Part shown: positions 45,316 to 54,220 of the stretch, piece by piece
Layout of the letters: each line of letters opens with the position of its first letter
Numbering within the stretch: the stretch's first letter is position 1
Made by a program: the position numbers and the translations under genes
Origin: Psychrobium sp051201665
Lineage (GTDB): Bacteria > Pseudomonadota > Gammaproteobacteria > Enterobacterales > Psychrobiaceae
Length of the DNA: 64,000 nt
Direction: 5' to 3'
Assembly (NCBI RefSeq): GCF_051201665.1
Contig: NZ_CP179210.1
Span: 1,054,001-1,118,000 of the forward strand
Notes under the pieces: generated by a model
The model's database searches: none
The model's input: only the letters and a program-made list of their open reading frames with translations
What the model was told of the DNA's origin: nothing

Positions 45316-46449
45316 TCAGAATTTAAATTTTGCTGAAAATTGCAGATAATTTGAATCGATTGATTCCAATCCTTTATCGTCAATAGCGTAGTTGCCAAAC
45401 TCAGCACCAACATCTAAATAATTGTTAACACTGTTGATTAGATTTACTGCCCAATGGCTGCGCTTACGTTTAAGCACATCAGTTTCTGCAGCGCCGTAAT
45501 AGGCCGTCGAACGCAGCGTATCATTCCAATAATGACGATAGGCAATGGTGAATGCATCTGCGCTTTCAACCACAACGCTATCAGTACGAGGATGAGTTAC
45601 GATATCTGGCGTTAGGCCAGCTGAAACATAACGACCTGCATCACCACCGGTGTACTGAAAGCGAATATCATCCTTGCCTACCGTTTTGATTTTAGCGGCA
45701 ACGTTATAAGCAATCCCCGTTTCATCAATGCCACCTTGATCAATGGTGCGTAACAGCGTTCCTACAGACACCAACCCCCAATCAGTTTTGTGATTGTAAC
45801 GGGCAATTAAATCAGGTGTGCTTTCATCGCTATCTGCTTGGATTCCCGTAACACCTACTGCGCTTGATGGCGCACCAACATCACCGTCACCGTTGGTTTC
45901 AGGGTTTTCAATGGCAAACTGCCAATTACCTGTGGTGTAACGCACTTGTACTTGTCGTGAAAAGACTTCACCGACATGTGGACCGCCGAAATCTAGCGCT
46001 TCAGGCAATGCGTGTAATGGCATAAAAGTCGACCATGTTTGACCAAGTTTCCAATTTTTATAATCGATAAATAAATGACGCAAGCGTGGGTTTGACGAGT
46101 TACTCACCACTTCATTACCGCCACCGCCAAAGAAATCCATCTCAACAAAACCTACGATATCACCGTGTTGAACTTTAACGTTGATACGCGACTCTTTAAC
46201 GTTCATCCCCGTATGTGAAGTATCAACGGCTTGTCCTGCTGGAAAGTTCGCAACCCAGTAATCTTGATAAGCAATATCACCTGAGACATGGCGAACGTCT
46301 AACTTGGCATAGCCACCCAGACTGACTTTAGTTTGCTCATCACCATTTTTGATATTAAGAATCTCAACAGCGGTTGCATTAAGACTTAGGCCCGTCAGGC
46401 AGGTAGCGAGTACGAGTTTATTGTTTAGGTATTTATTTAAATGACTCAT
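45316..46449 (-). CDS. DcaP-like outer-membrane porin
   Basis: The 377-residue protein has a signal peptide (cleavage near residue 27, after NATA), a mature part opening with a strand-rich VSLGGYAKLDVRHV, alternating beta strands, and a terminal KFKF. The layout and the GFVEMDFFGGGGNEVVS...PRLRHLFIDY stretch match DcaP-type porins, which take up organic acids and aromatic compounds. It is transcribed towards LysR and near the broken lactate permease, so uptake of organic acids is a reasonable guess. Confidence 0.8.
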   Translation of the reverse strand: MSHLNKYLNNKLVLATCLTGLSLNATAVEILNIKNGDEQTKVSLGGYAKLDVRHVSGDIAYQDYWVANFPAGQAVDTSHTGMNVKESRINVKVQHGDIVGFVEMDFFGGGGNEVVSNSSNPRLRHLFIDYKNWKLGQTWSTFMPLHALPEALDFGGPHVGEVFSRQVQVRYTTGNWQFAIENPETNGDGDVGAPSSAVGVTGIQADSDESTPDLIARYNHKTDWGLVSVGTLLRTIDQGGIDETGIAYNVAAKIKTVGKDDIRFQYTGGDAGRYVSAGLTPDIVTHPRTDSVVVESADAFTIAYRHYWNDTLRSTAYYGAAETDVLKRKRSHWAVNLINSVNNYLDVGAEFGNYAIDDKGLESIDSNYLQFSAKFKF

Positions 46450-46606
46450 CAGTTTTCCTTTGTTGTTTTAATAATGACTGATTGAGTAGCCTAAAAATTA
46501 ATCGCAATGTGATAAATGAATATAAAGGGAAAGACTTTTTCTTTTTATGATGTAAATACTTCGAAAATAAATGACTCGCAAAATATAAATTGCATTAAGT
46601 GTATTG

Positions 46607-46628
46607 GTGTATTACTGTGTTAATACAC
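46607..46628. promoter_or_regulatory. Palindromic operator candidate for the GntR regulator
   Basis: Perfect arms GTGTATTA and TAATACAC are separated by 6 bp, just upstream of the GntR/YtrA-type gene. A further GTGTATT half site precedes it (46599-46605). It is well placed to repress the three-gene operon. Confidence 0.6.
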
Positions 46629-46636
46629 TATAGTTA

Positions 46637-47068
46637 ATGCGATATGATTTTATGGATCAGTTTGTGATTTCACCCAGCTCGGGTGTTCCCATTTATAAAC
46701 AGCTACTTAGCCAAATTGAACGGATGATCCTTAATGGGTATTTCGCTCAAGGGGATAGTTTGCCTTCGGTCAGGCAAGTCGCGACCGATTTGGATATTAA
46801 TCCAATGACGGTCTCGAAAGCCTATGGATTATTGGAAGAACGAGGATACGTAGAGCGTCTACGTGGCAAAGGCATGATTGTCGCCAAGCGTGATGAGGAA
46901 GTATCTGAAAAGGAGAAGTTAACTATGTTGAGCACGATGATAAAAGATCTAATTTCAGAGGCGCAGTTAATTGGTGTTTCCCAGCAACAGCTTTTAGCCA
47001 TGTTTGTAGAACAAACGTCAGATAATACGGATGTTGAATCCCAAAATATACAAGGAAAGGAGTCGTAA
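46637..47068 (+). CDS. GntR/YtrA-family transcriptional regulator
   Basis: The 143-residue protein has a GntR winged helix (residues 15-80: PIYKQLLSQIERMIL, LPSVRQVATDLDINPMTVSK) and only a short helical C-terminus, as in the YtrA subfamily that controls ABC transporter operons. The start may be ATG 46637 or ATG 46652 (MDQFVIS). Neither has a strong ribosome site. The stop codon abuts the ATPase start. Confidence 0.9.
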   Translation: MRYDFMDQFVISPSSGVPIYKQLLSQIERMILNGYFAQGDSLPSVRQVATDLDINPMTVSKAYGLLEERGYVERLRGKGMIVAKRDEEVSEKEKLTMLSTMIKDLISEAQLIGVSQQQLLAMFVEQTSDNTDVESQNIQGKES

Positions 47069-47932
47069 ATGACTGCAATTATTAAAATAAACAATGTCGC
47101 TAAATCTTATAAGAGTCAACAGGTGCTACAGGCGCTAGATTGGGAAATCAATGAAGGCGATATTGTTGGGCTACTTGGTAAAAATGGCGCTGGAAAGTCG
47201 ACATTATTAAAATCAATGTTGAATCTAAGTGAGATTGACGATGGCTCAATCACGTTATTTGGAGAAAGCCATTTAAATTTATCAACGGATGTGAAAAGCA
47301 AGTTAGGCTACGTTCCGCAAGAAAATGATGAGATTTCTTGGTTAACTGTCAAAGAGTTAATTAAATTTAGAAAGCAGTTTTATACGCAGTGGTCTGACGA
47401 AAAAGTCGATAAGCTTGTTGAACAGTGGAGCATTGATTTAGACAAAGATGTCGGAGATTTATCGCCAGGACAAATGCAACGTTTGCTAATTATCTTAGCT
47501 TTGGCACCGATGCCGACATTAATGGTTCTTGATGAACCCGCTGCGTCACTTGACCCTGCTGCACGTCGATTATTTTTAAAGGAAATTATTTCTTTAGCCA
47601 GTGAAGAAAAAGTGACTGTTATATTTTCAACACATATCACATCAGATCTCGAACGAGTCGCTAATAAAGTTGCCATTTTAGACCAAGGTAAAATTCGCTA
47701 TTTTGATGATTTAGATAATGCCAAGGAAAATGTAGTTAGCTTATCTATTAATCAACAATATACAGACATAACCGTGCCACACTTATTGCGCGTTAAGCAA
47801 CAAAACAAGCGATTGCAGTGTGTTGTGTCAAAACTTGATCAGAATTGGTTAACTGAAATGGAAGAACAAGGTGTTGATGTTACAGTTAATCCATTAGGAC
47901 TTGAAGATATATTCTTGGAGATAACCACATGA
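47069..47932 (+). CDS. ABC transporter ATP-binding protein
   Basis: The 287-residue ATPase has Walker A GKNGAGKSTL, signature LSPGQMQR and Walker B LMVLDEPAASLDP, with a switch histidine in STHITSDLE. A regulator-ATPase-permease order with a YtrA-type repressor resembles the B. subtilis ytr operon, which responds to cell-wall-active antibiotics. It directly abuts the GntR gene and overlaps the permease gene by 4 bp. Confidence 0.9.
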   Translation: MTAIIKINNVAKSYKSQQVLQALDWEINEGDIVGLLGKNGAGKSTLLKSMLNLSEIDDGSITLFGESHLNLSTDVKSKLGYVPQENDEISWLTVKELIKFRKQFYTQWSDEKVDKLVEQWSIDLDKDVGDLSPGQMQRLLIILALAPMPTLMVLDEPAASLDPAARRLFLKEIISLASEEKVTVIFSTHITSDLERVANKVAILDQGKIRYFDDLDNAKENVVSLSINQQYTDITVPHLLRVKQQNKRLQCVVSKLDQNWLTEMEEQGVDVTVNPLGLEDIFLEITT

Positions 47933-49302
47933 TACTTAGACTGTTAACTAGAGGGAAAGTGATAAAACTCGCTATCGCGTTGATATGGACTTTTGCCATG
48001 TTTAATTGGTATCTAGGTATTAAAGGAGGAAATACAAGTACTGACAATTTCTATGTTGTACTCTTTATTGGCACTGGGAATGCACTTTTTTATTATTTGA
48101 TAGCAACTCGTTTAATGTTGCTCACTCAAAATGATATGTCGAAAGTTATCCCAAATTATTTTTATCATCTTAAAAAGTCATTATTGGGTTTATTAGGTAT
48201 TAGCCTGTTGCCAACACTCATGGTATTACCAAATATAGAAAGTTGGTTAAGTTTAATAGCAATATCGATAATGCTCGCTGTGTTTATGGTGGCAATCACT
48301 TATAGACCTCTATTGATTTTAGTTTTTATATGCTTATTTTTTGTTAAACCGTGGAATTGGCTCATCAATTATTTTGAATTGCCAGATATTGATATTTCTG
48401 TATTAAGTGCCTTTGCATTACCCGCTATTGCACTTGGAGCATACTGGCTACTTGGACGATTAGAGCGCTTTACAAAGGACAGTAAAGATCTTAAAAAAGT
48501 TAAACTGATTATGAACGCTAAGCAAAGCAGCATGATCGTACCTAGCCATAAAATACCGTTAAAGTTTCAAAATAGACTCGTTCAGTGGTTTGCTAAGAGT
48601 AATTTACAACATTTCAAAAAGAGAATTGAATCTGCTAAACCTATGACTAATAAACAGCTAATAGCTATTAGTTGTCAGGGGGAATACAGTGTTGGTCCAT
48701 TGACTTATTTGTTGTGGTTAGGCGCTGCTGTGCTGTTTTTATTATTAGGGAATCAAATAGATAAAAATTTTAGTGAGTTTTTTTCTACATCAATTTTAGC
48801 AGTGCCATTGGTTCTTGTTGTCCTAAGTAGCATTTCATTTTTTCAAGTTGTGTCATCTAAACAGAGCCTACTTAAACGATTAGCAGTGATGCCTTGTTTT
48901 AATGATAAACAACGTTTCTCAACAGCGTTCATTAACTATGTTTTGGAAGAACAATTAAAGTTGTATGTGTTTATGTCGTTAATTCTTGTGATGTTTAGTT
49001 ATATATTTGAAAACTTTACATCGACGTTGCTAATCAATTCACTGGTGGTTAGTTTGATGGTGAGCTTATTTAATGTAGCGATCATGTTGTGGGCATGGAC
49101 GATGGAAAAACGTATTGATAGTTTAGCGGTTTGGTTAATGTTTGCCTATATGATTGGGTCTAGCTTGTTATTAGTATTCGTGGTGAATTTTAATGTTTTA
49201 CTGTGGGAAAAATCAACATTTATTGGCATTTCACTGTTTATATTGAGTTTATTTAGCGTTAATGTTTTTAATTGCTATCGAAAAAATTCAAGATGTATCT
49301 AA
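47929..49302 (+). CDS. ABC transporter membrane protein (predicted permease)
   Basis: The 457-residue protein has about ten to twelve predicted membrane helices in two clusters (residues 10-180 and 250-450) separated by a basic cytoplasmic segment. It has no recognised family motif. The 4-bp overlap (ATGA) with the ATPase gene and matching operon make it the likely permease partner. The substrate is unknown, export of a lipid or peptide is possible. Confidence 0.7.
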   Translation: MILRLLTRGKVIKLAIALIWTFAMFNWYLGIKGGNTSTDNFYVVLFIGTGNALFYYLIATRLMLLTQNDMSKVIPNYFYHLKKSLLGLLGISLLPTLMVLPNIESWLSLIAISIMLAVFMVAITYRPLLILVFICLFFVKPWNWLINYFELPDIDISVLSAFALPAIALGAYWLLGRLERFTKDSKDLKKVKLIMNAKQSSMIVPSHKIPLKFQNRLVQWFAKSNLQHFKKRIESAKPMTNKQLIAISCQGEYSVGPLTYLLWLGAAVLFLLLGNQIDKNFSEFFSTSILAVPLVLVVLSSISFFQVVSSKQSLLKRLAVMPCFNDKQRFSTAFINYVLEEQLKLYVFMSLILVMFSYIFENFTSTLLINSLVVSLMVSLFNVAIMLWAWTMEKRIDSLAVWLMFAYMIGSSLLLVFVVNFNVLLWEKSTFIGISLFILSLFSVNVFNCYRKNSRCI

Positions 49303-49394
49303 TCACTTGAATTGATGAGAGTGAGGGTTAAATGCTAAATCCTCATTTGAATTTTTAAATTATAACCCTCTAGCGCGTTAAGCAATTAAATATA

Positions 49395-51860
49395 TCAAAT
49401 CCCCATCTTCTTCTTTGTCTTCGTTGTTGCCATAGCAACACTAGGATCATCTGGCCAAAAATGGCGTGGATATTGGCTTTTCATATCTTTTTGCACCGCG
49501 GCGTAACTGCCGTGCCAAAAACCGACAAGATCTTTGGTAAGTTGGATTGGTCGCTGTGCCGGCGATAACATTTCAATGAGTACAGGAAGTTGCTTTCTAC
49601 CAACACTTGGGTTTGTCATGGTGCCAAAGAGCTCTTGAATACGCACCGAGAGTTTTACTTGCCCGTCATCGCTGTAATCTAGGCGGATATTTGAGCCGCT
49701 AGCGACTTTTAAATGTGTTGGGTACAGAGCGTTGAGTTGCTGTTGTTCACTCCATTCAAGACGAGAAAGCAGTGCGTCACTCAAATTAATTTTCTTTAAT
49801 TGTGCAAGCTTCTTAGCGCCATCGAAAAAGGGCACTAACCAATCATCTAGTGAATCTAGTAATGCTTGTTCACTATAGTCAGGCCATGTTTCAGGCTCGT
49901 TCGCGTGGGCTGTGCTAAGTCGCTGTAATAACTGAGTTTGCGCGTTGTTGAAGTCTAGGTAGTTCAGGCCTTTGGCTTGTAAGCCGTGACATAACGCTTG
50001 GTTTAGTTTATCGCCGTCGATATTGGTTAGCGGCGATTCGCTGATAATTAGTTGGCCTAATTTCTTTTGGTTTAGGGCAATGACTTTATCTTGCTTATCA
50101 TCCCACTGAAGCTGATCATGTTGTGTAAATAATTCAGGGCTAATCGTTTCTAGGGCGTTGAGATCAATAGTGGTTGCTAAAAATATTCGCGCTTGGTTTT
50201 TATTGGCTGCAAAACTCATTAGATCGGCGACAACGATGTAATCACCTGCAAGATGCGCGTTTTCATCGAGGCTTGCACCAAAGCCATTGGCCAATTGAAA
50301 GCGCTCAGAGTGACCACGACGTTTTGCGATTCTATCTGGGTATGCATGGGCTAATAAAACTCCGCACTGCTCCGGCTCTATCTTCGTGGAGTGAGTGCCT
50401 AATTGTTTAGTAAATTTACTCGCGTTCTTTTTGACTTGTTGCAATGCCGTGGACAGATTTTTTCCGTACGCTAAATAATTAAGTTGATTGCTAATATCTA
50501 ACTCATTGCCCAAGCTATTCGTTTGTTCCAACATGGCTGCTAGCAGCGCTGCAGTGGCTGATAAATCATGGCCCTTGGCAAATATCATCATGTGAGCAAG
50601 GCGCGGCGAGCTGCCAAATTGATAGATTTCTTCACCGTGCTTGGTGAGTTTGTATTGTTTATCCAATGCGCCCATCGCAATAAGCAAATCTCGCGCTTGT
50701 TGCAAATTATGCTGTGGCGGGGAGTTGAGCCACTGTAGTTGACTAACATCAACAACCCCCCATTTCGCTAATTCTAATGCCAGTGATAGTAAGTCACTTT
50801 GCTCAATCTCTGGCACATCATATTTGGCTAATCGCGCCTGCTGTTCTTGTGGCCACATGCGCCAGCAATGGCCGGCTTGGACACGGCCAGCGCGACCTGC
50901 ACGTTGAATAGATGACGCTTGAGAAATCTGCTCTTTCGACAGTTTTGTGACGCCATTATTACGGTTAAAAGTTGCTTTATTTACTAGCCCGCTATCAATA
51001 ACAACGCTAATACCTTCGATGGTAATAGAAGTTTCGGCGATGTTAGTGGCTAACACAACTTTGCGTTTATTGGGCTTGGTTGGCGCAATCGCTAAATCTT
51101 GTTGTTGATTGTTGAGCTGGCCATAAAGCGGTAAAACATCGATATCATCGGGTAAATGCTTTAACAATGATGCGGTTTTATTGATATCGCTGGCACTGGG
51201 TAAGAAAACCAACACGTTATCATCAAAGTCACGAGCCGCTTGCTCTACTAACTTCGCCACTTGCGGCGGTAATGGTGTTTTAGTATTTCGAGGATAATAG
51301 CTGGTGGCCACCTCAAAACTGCGTCCTTGTGAGGTGATAATATCGGCATCAGGCATCAACTGTAATAACTGCTCACCATCTAAGGTCGCCGACATCACTA
51401 ACAATGTTAAGTCGTCGCGATAACCTTCTTGGATCTCAAGACAAAAGGCGAGGGCAGTATCGGCATGAATGCTACGCTCATGGTATTCATCAAATATGAT
51501 TAAACCAACGCCATCTAACTCAGGATCTTGTTGCAACATGCGCGTTAAGATCCCTTCGGTAATTATCTCTAAGCGGGTGTTCTTACCAACTTTGTGCTCG
51601 CCTTTAACACGGTAACCAACACTTTCACCAACATTTTCACCGAGCTGTTTAGCAACAAAGCGTGCAATGTTTTTTGCCGCAAGCCGGCGCGGCTCTAGCA
51701 TCAATATTTTTTGATTGTTGAATTTCGCGTGCGATAGCAGTTTTAACGGCAGGTAAGTTGACTTACCTGCGCCAGGAGGCGCTTGTAGGATAACTTGAGC
51801 ATGTGATGATAAATGGTTTTCTATGTCACTTAATACGGCATCAATTGGTGGCAGGCTCAC
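49395..51860 (-). CDS. hrpB: ATP-dependent helicase HrpB
   Basis: The 821-residue DEAH-box helicase has Walker A APPGAGKST, DEYH in the Walker B position, SAT (motif III), and QRAGRAGRVQAGHC (motif VI), followed by HA2 and the HrpB-specific C-terminal domain (ending near PVLIEMLSPAQRPIQLTKDLVGFW). The cellular role is poorly known. The gene overlaps the upstream lipase-like gene by 4 bp, suggesting coupling. Confidence 0.95.
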   Translation of the reverse strand: MSLPPIDAVLSDIENHLSSHAQVILQAPPGAGKSTYLPLKLLSHAKFNNQKILMLEPRRLAAKNIARFVAKQLGENVGESVGYRVKGEHKVGKNTRLEIITEGILTRMLQQDPELDGVGLIIFDEYHERSIHADTALAFCLEIQEGYRDDLTLLVMSATLDGEQLLQLMPDADIITSQGRSFEVATSYYPRNTKTPLPPQVAKLVEQAARDFDDNVLVFLPSASDINKTASLLKHLPDDIDVLPLYGQLNNQQQDLAIAPTKPNKRKVVLATNIAETSITIEGISVVIDSGLVNKATFNRNNGVTKLSKEQISQASSIQRAGRAGRVQAGHCWRMWPQEQQARLAKYDVPEIEQSDLLSLALELAKWGVVDVSQLQWLNSPPQHNLQQARDLLIAMGALDKQYKLTKHGEEIYQFGSSPRLAHMMIFAKGHDLSATAALLAAMLEQTNSLGNELDISNQLNYLAYGKNLSTALQQVKKNASKFTKQLGTHSTKIEPEQCGVLLAHAYPDRIAKRRGHSERFQLANGFGASLDENAHLAGDYIVVADLMSFAANKNQARIFLATTIDLNALETISPELFTQHDQLQWDDKQDKVIALNQKKLGQLIISESPLTNIDGDKLNQALCHGLQAKGLNYLDFNNAQTQLLQRLSTAHANEPETWPDYSEQALLDSLDDWLVPFFDGAKKLAQLKKINLSDALLSRLEWSEQQQLNALYPTHLKVASGSNIRLDYSDDGQVKLSVRIQELFGTMTNPSVGRKQLPVLIEMLSPAQRPIQLTKDLVGFWHGSYAAVQKDMKSQYPRHFWPDDPSVAMATTKTKKKMGI

Positions 51861-52531
51861 GCATTTTCCTTAGCTTGTTCTTCAAAACAACCATGTGCTA
51901 AAAAGTGGAGCATTTGTTTGATAACACTTGGACTAGCAAGCATGGTTGGGTGGGTTGTCGGCAGGGCAATAAAATCGCTCATGCCTTCAACCTTGGTTGA
52001 TTCTACGCTGACTTTTCCGTCGTCATCACCCGGTAACATCAATGACAATAATGGGTTAATGCTTTTGGAACCGGCAATAACACCTAGTTCAAAACTAACA
52101 GCGCCCAAATTGTTCGGAATATCTTTCTCGCTAGTACCTAGCGCAAGTCCGGCTGGCCCTGCAAATTGTCTAAATAGATAGAACTTGCGGTACATATCAA
52201 TGACTTCACTGCCTTTGTTTGGCGTTCCTAGCATCACTACGCGGCCCAATTTGCCAAGCTTACGCTCTTTGAAATATTGACGAACTAGAATACCGCCCAG
52301 TGAGTGGGTAACAAAATGGATAGTTTTCGCCCCTTGTGCTTCACACTCATAAATACCTTGAGATACAGCGATTTCAGCCAGCTCTTTAATAGTTTTGTCA
52401 TTAGACGGGTAATCGACGTTAACAACTTGATAGCCTGCATGCTGCAACGCAAGCTGCAATACCAACATTGACTTGTCAGTGCGGCCCCAACCGTGGAGAA
52501 GGACAACAAATTCTTGAGTTTTCTTTGTCAT
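51857..52531 (-). CDS. Alpha/beta-hydrolase (lipase-like, PGAP1/LipA-type)
   Basis: The 224-residue protein has an oxyanion-hole motif VVLLHGWGRTD, nucleophile elbow THSLGG (Ser with His in place of the usual G), and a late histidine in TTHPTML. No signal peptide is seen, so it is presumably cytoplasmic. Similar small triacylglycerol-lipase-like proteins are common in marine gammaproteobacteria. The substrate is unknown. It overlaps the hrpB start by 4 bp. Confidence 0.82.
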   Translation of the reverse strand: MTKKTQEFVVLLHGWGRTDKSMLVLQLALQHAGYQVVNVDYPSNDKTIKELAEIAVSQGIYECEAQGAKTIHFVTHSLGGILVRQYFKERKLGKLGRVVMLGTPNKGSEVIDMYRKFYLFRQFAGPAGLALGTSEKDIPNNLGAVSFELGVIAGSKSINPLLSLMLPGDDDGKVSVESTKVEGMSDFIALPTTHPTMLASPSVIKQMLHFLAHGCFEEQAKENA

Positions 52532-52548
52532 AGTTAATTACCTGAGCG

Positions 52549-53133
52549 TTACGCCATAATATTCTGAGTCGGAGTTATAATACGCTGTAAAGCGATATCC
52601 CACGGTTGTACTGTTAATTCATCGACTTGCTGGCAATCATGAGCAATACCAATGGTAACAACATGTGGATTGGCAGCCAGCGTCCGATCGTAATAGCCAC
52701 CGCCCATTCCCATTCGATTTCCTTGAGTATCGAAGGCAACAAGTGGCGTGTAAATTATATCGAGTTCGCTCGCTGGCAAAACAAGCGAAACGTTTAATGC
52801 AGGTTCACTAATACCGTATTTATTAACGTTCATTTTCGTCTGCTCATCATAACGTAAAAATAATAAATTTCCGCGGCTAAATGGATGTAAAACAGGCAAG
52901 TAAACGTCAATATCTCGTTGCCAGCAGGCTTGAATAAATGGCAGTGGATTTATTTCGCCATCACTGGCTAAATATACGGCGACTCGCTTTATATTATCAG
53001 GCATATTTTTAGTTAGTTGCTTCGATAACGCGGTAGATGCTACTAACTGCTGCTCTTCAGACAGCGATTGTCGACGCTGACGAATCGTTTTTCGCAATGC
53101 TTGTACAGAAGATAATTGTTGAGAGTTGGCCAT
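52549..53133 (-). CDS. ygfA: 5-formyltetrahydrofolate cyclo-ligase
   Basis: The 194-residue enzyme uses ATP to convert 5-formyl-THF to 5,10-methenyl-THF. N-terminal RKTIRQRRQSLSEEQQ and the C-terminal substrate loop GNRMGMGGGYYDRTL are diagnostic. In many gammaproteobacteria it is co-transcribed with the 6S RNA gene. Here 2.6 kb of inserted DNA separates them. The start is set at ATG 53133. A TTG 21 bases upstream is possible. Confidence 0.95.
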   Translation of the reverse strand: MANSQQLSSVQALRKTIRQRRQSLSEEQQLVASTALSKQLTKNMPDNIKRVAVYLASDGEINPLPFIQACWQRDIDVYLPVLHPFSRGNLLFLRYDEQTKMNVNKYGISEPALNVSLVLPASELDIIYTPLVAFDTQGNRMGMGGGYYDRTLAANPHVVTIGIAHDCQQVDELTVQPWDIALQRIITPTQNIMA

Positions 53134-53479
53134 GAATTCATTGTGTTGAGTCAATTAAAGCCAGTGTAGAACAATTGGCGAGAGGGATAAACGGCAAATG
53201 TATGTAGGGATTAATATTATTCTTAATATCAATGCTTATCTCTAGCTTAATTTGGTAAATAGATGATGAAACTCTAGGCTTGTTAGCGTTAAATTCACGT
53301 TTAAAAATGTTTTTCAATAACATGATGCCAAGAGGGTAGGCAGGCAATCTTTTACTTTTAAGAGAAGACTAAAACATTGGGATTTGATGTAAATATGTTA
53401 GCGCGTTACTTTTAAACCGCTTAACTAATAACTGATTATCAAATCGGATTTGTTAATTTTTAAATTTGGCTACCTCAAT
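53134..53479. other. Intergenic region with no recognised gene
   Basis: No supported coding frame or RNA structure is seen. A minus-strand frame at 53138-53347 lacks a ribosome site and any familiar content. The region must contain the promoter of ygfA if it is no longer transcribed from the 6S promoter. Confidence 0.5.
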
Positions 53480-53506
53480 AAAAAGGCTGTCAAATAACAA
53501 CCTTTT
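53480..53506 (-). terminator. Rho-independent terminator of the miniprotein unit
   Basis: On the minus strand AAAAGGTTGT - TATTTG - ACAGCCTTTT forms a 10-bp stem (one wobble) followed by a T-rich stretch, 18 bp after the stop codon of the second miniprotein gene. Confidence 0.75.
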
Positions 53507-53524
53507 AATCGCTTTCTTTACATT

Positions 53525-53692
53525 TTATGTCAAGCTTCCGTTGTAGCCTTCAATAAAGCCCGCCACAAATTCGGGGGCCGCAAGGGCTACTAATAAACAC
53601 ATTGATCCAGTTAACATTATATTTCTATTGTTTTTTTTGTACCCAATAACTGATAACGCAACAAAAACAATAATTCCAATTAATTCAAACAT
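53525..53692 (-). CDS. Miniprotein B, 55 residues, two membrane helices
   Basis: This gene has no recognised family. It encodes MFELIGIIVFVALSVIGYKK, then NNRNIMLTGS and a second hydrophobic stretch to a polar tail (GYNGSLT). Two membrane helices (residues 2-18 and 25-44) are joined by a short basic loop GYKKNNRN. The protein aligns along its length with miniprotein A (GYRKNDRN loop, matching helices), so the two arose by duplication. It lies 36 bp downstream of A and upstream of a terminator. A weak GAAG ribosome site is present. Regular codon use and preserved homology argue for a real gene. Function is unknown. Confidence 0.65.
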   Translation of the reverse strand: MFELIGIIVFVALSVIGYKKNNRNIMLTGSMCLLVALAAPEFVAGFIEGYNGSLT

Positions 53693-53728
53693 ATTCGACG
53701 CTTCTTTGTAGTTGATGTTTAGGATGAC

Positions 53729-53899
53729 TTATAAAGGTGCTGTGAGACCTGCCGTATAACCGGACATTGCTGCAGGGCCAGCAAATGCGATAACTAAGCA
53801 AAAAGATGATAGTAATAGAATGTTGCGGTCATTTTTTCTATAACCGTAAACTGCGGTGCCTAAAAATGCTAATAGTGCCAATAATTCAAAGATAAACAT
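53729..53899 (-). CDS. Miniprotein A, 56 residues, two membrane helices
   Basis: This gene has no recognised family. It reads MFIFELLALLAFLGTAVYGY, then RKNDRNILLLSS, a second hydrophobic segment and a short end (SGYTAGLTAPL). Helices are predicted at residues 3-20 and 27-46. A good ribosome site (AAGGGAT, 5 bp before ATG) and a sigma-70-like promoter with an overlapping palindrome lie just upstream. It is homologous to the adjacent miniprotein B. The pair could be membrane-acting small proteins, holin-like, toxin-like or transporter accessory peptides. The sequence does not decide between these. Confidence 0.7.
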   Translation of the reverse strand: MFIFELLALLAFLGTAVYGYRKNDRNILLLSSFCLVIAFAGPAAMSGYTAGLTAPL

Positions 53900-53935
53900 A
53901 TTAATCCCTTAATGTGTAGGTGTTGAGGAATGTAA

Positions 53936-53963
53936 AATATAATCCAAAGACATATTATGTCAA
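53936..53963 (-). promoter_or_regulatory. Sigma-70 promoter with palindrome for the miniprotein genes
   Basis: The minus strand has TTGACA, a 16-bp spacer and TATATT. A perfect 13-bp palindrome GACATA-A-TATGTC overlaps the -35 box (53949-53961), a likely repressor site. The start of transcription would be about 30 bp before the ATG of miniprotein A. Confidence 0.65.
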
Positions 53964-54220
53964 GGCTTTATTTGTATAAATTCATTCTATGGTCTTTGGG
54001 GGACGAAGTCTGAGTCGGGCGTTAATCGGATAATTGATGAACTGGATTTGATTAAAACTTCCCATTCTTTTTTTCAGAGAAAGACCGCTGCGGACATTGG
54101 CCCTCGAACCAGACGGTATTCTTTAAGACAGGAGTCGGGAGTCAATTAATGGATATAAAGAATTAAACTTCCCACTTTTTGTCTCTGAGAAAGACCGCTG
54201 CGGACATTGGCCTGTAGTGG

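Noticed and set aside
53138..53347. 69-codon minus-strand frame upstream of ygfA
   Set aside because: No ribosome site, no recognised content, and it overlaps the ygfA start.
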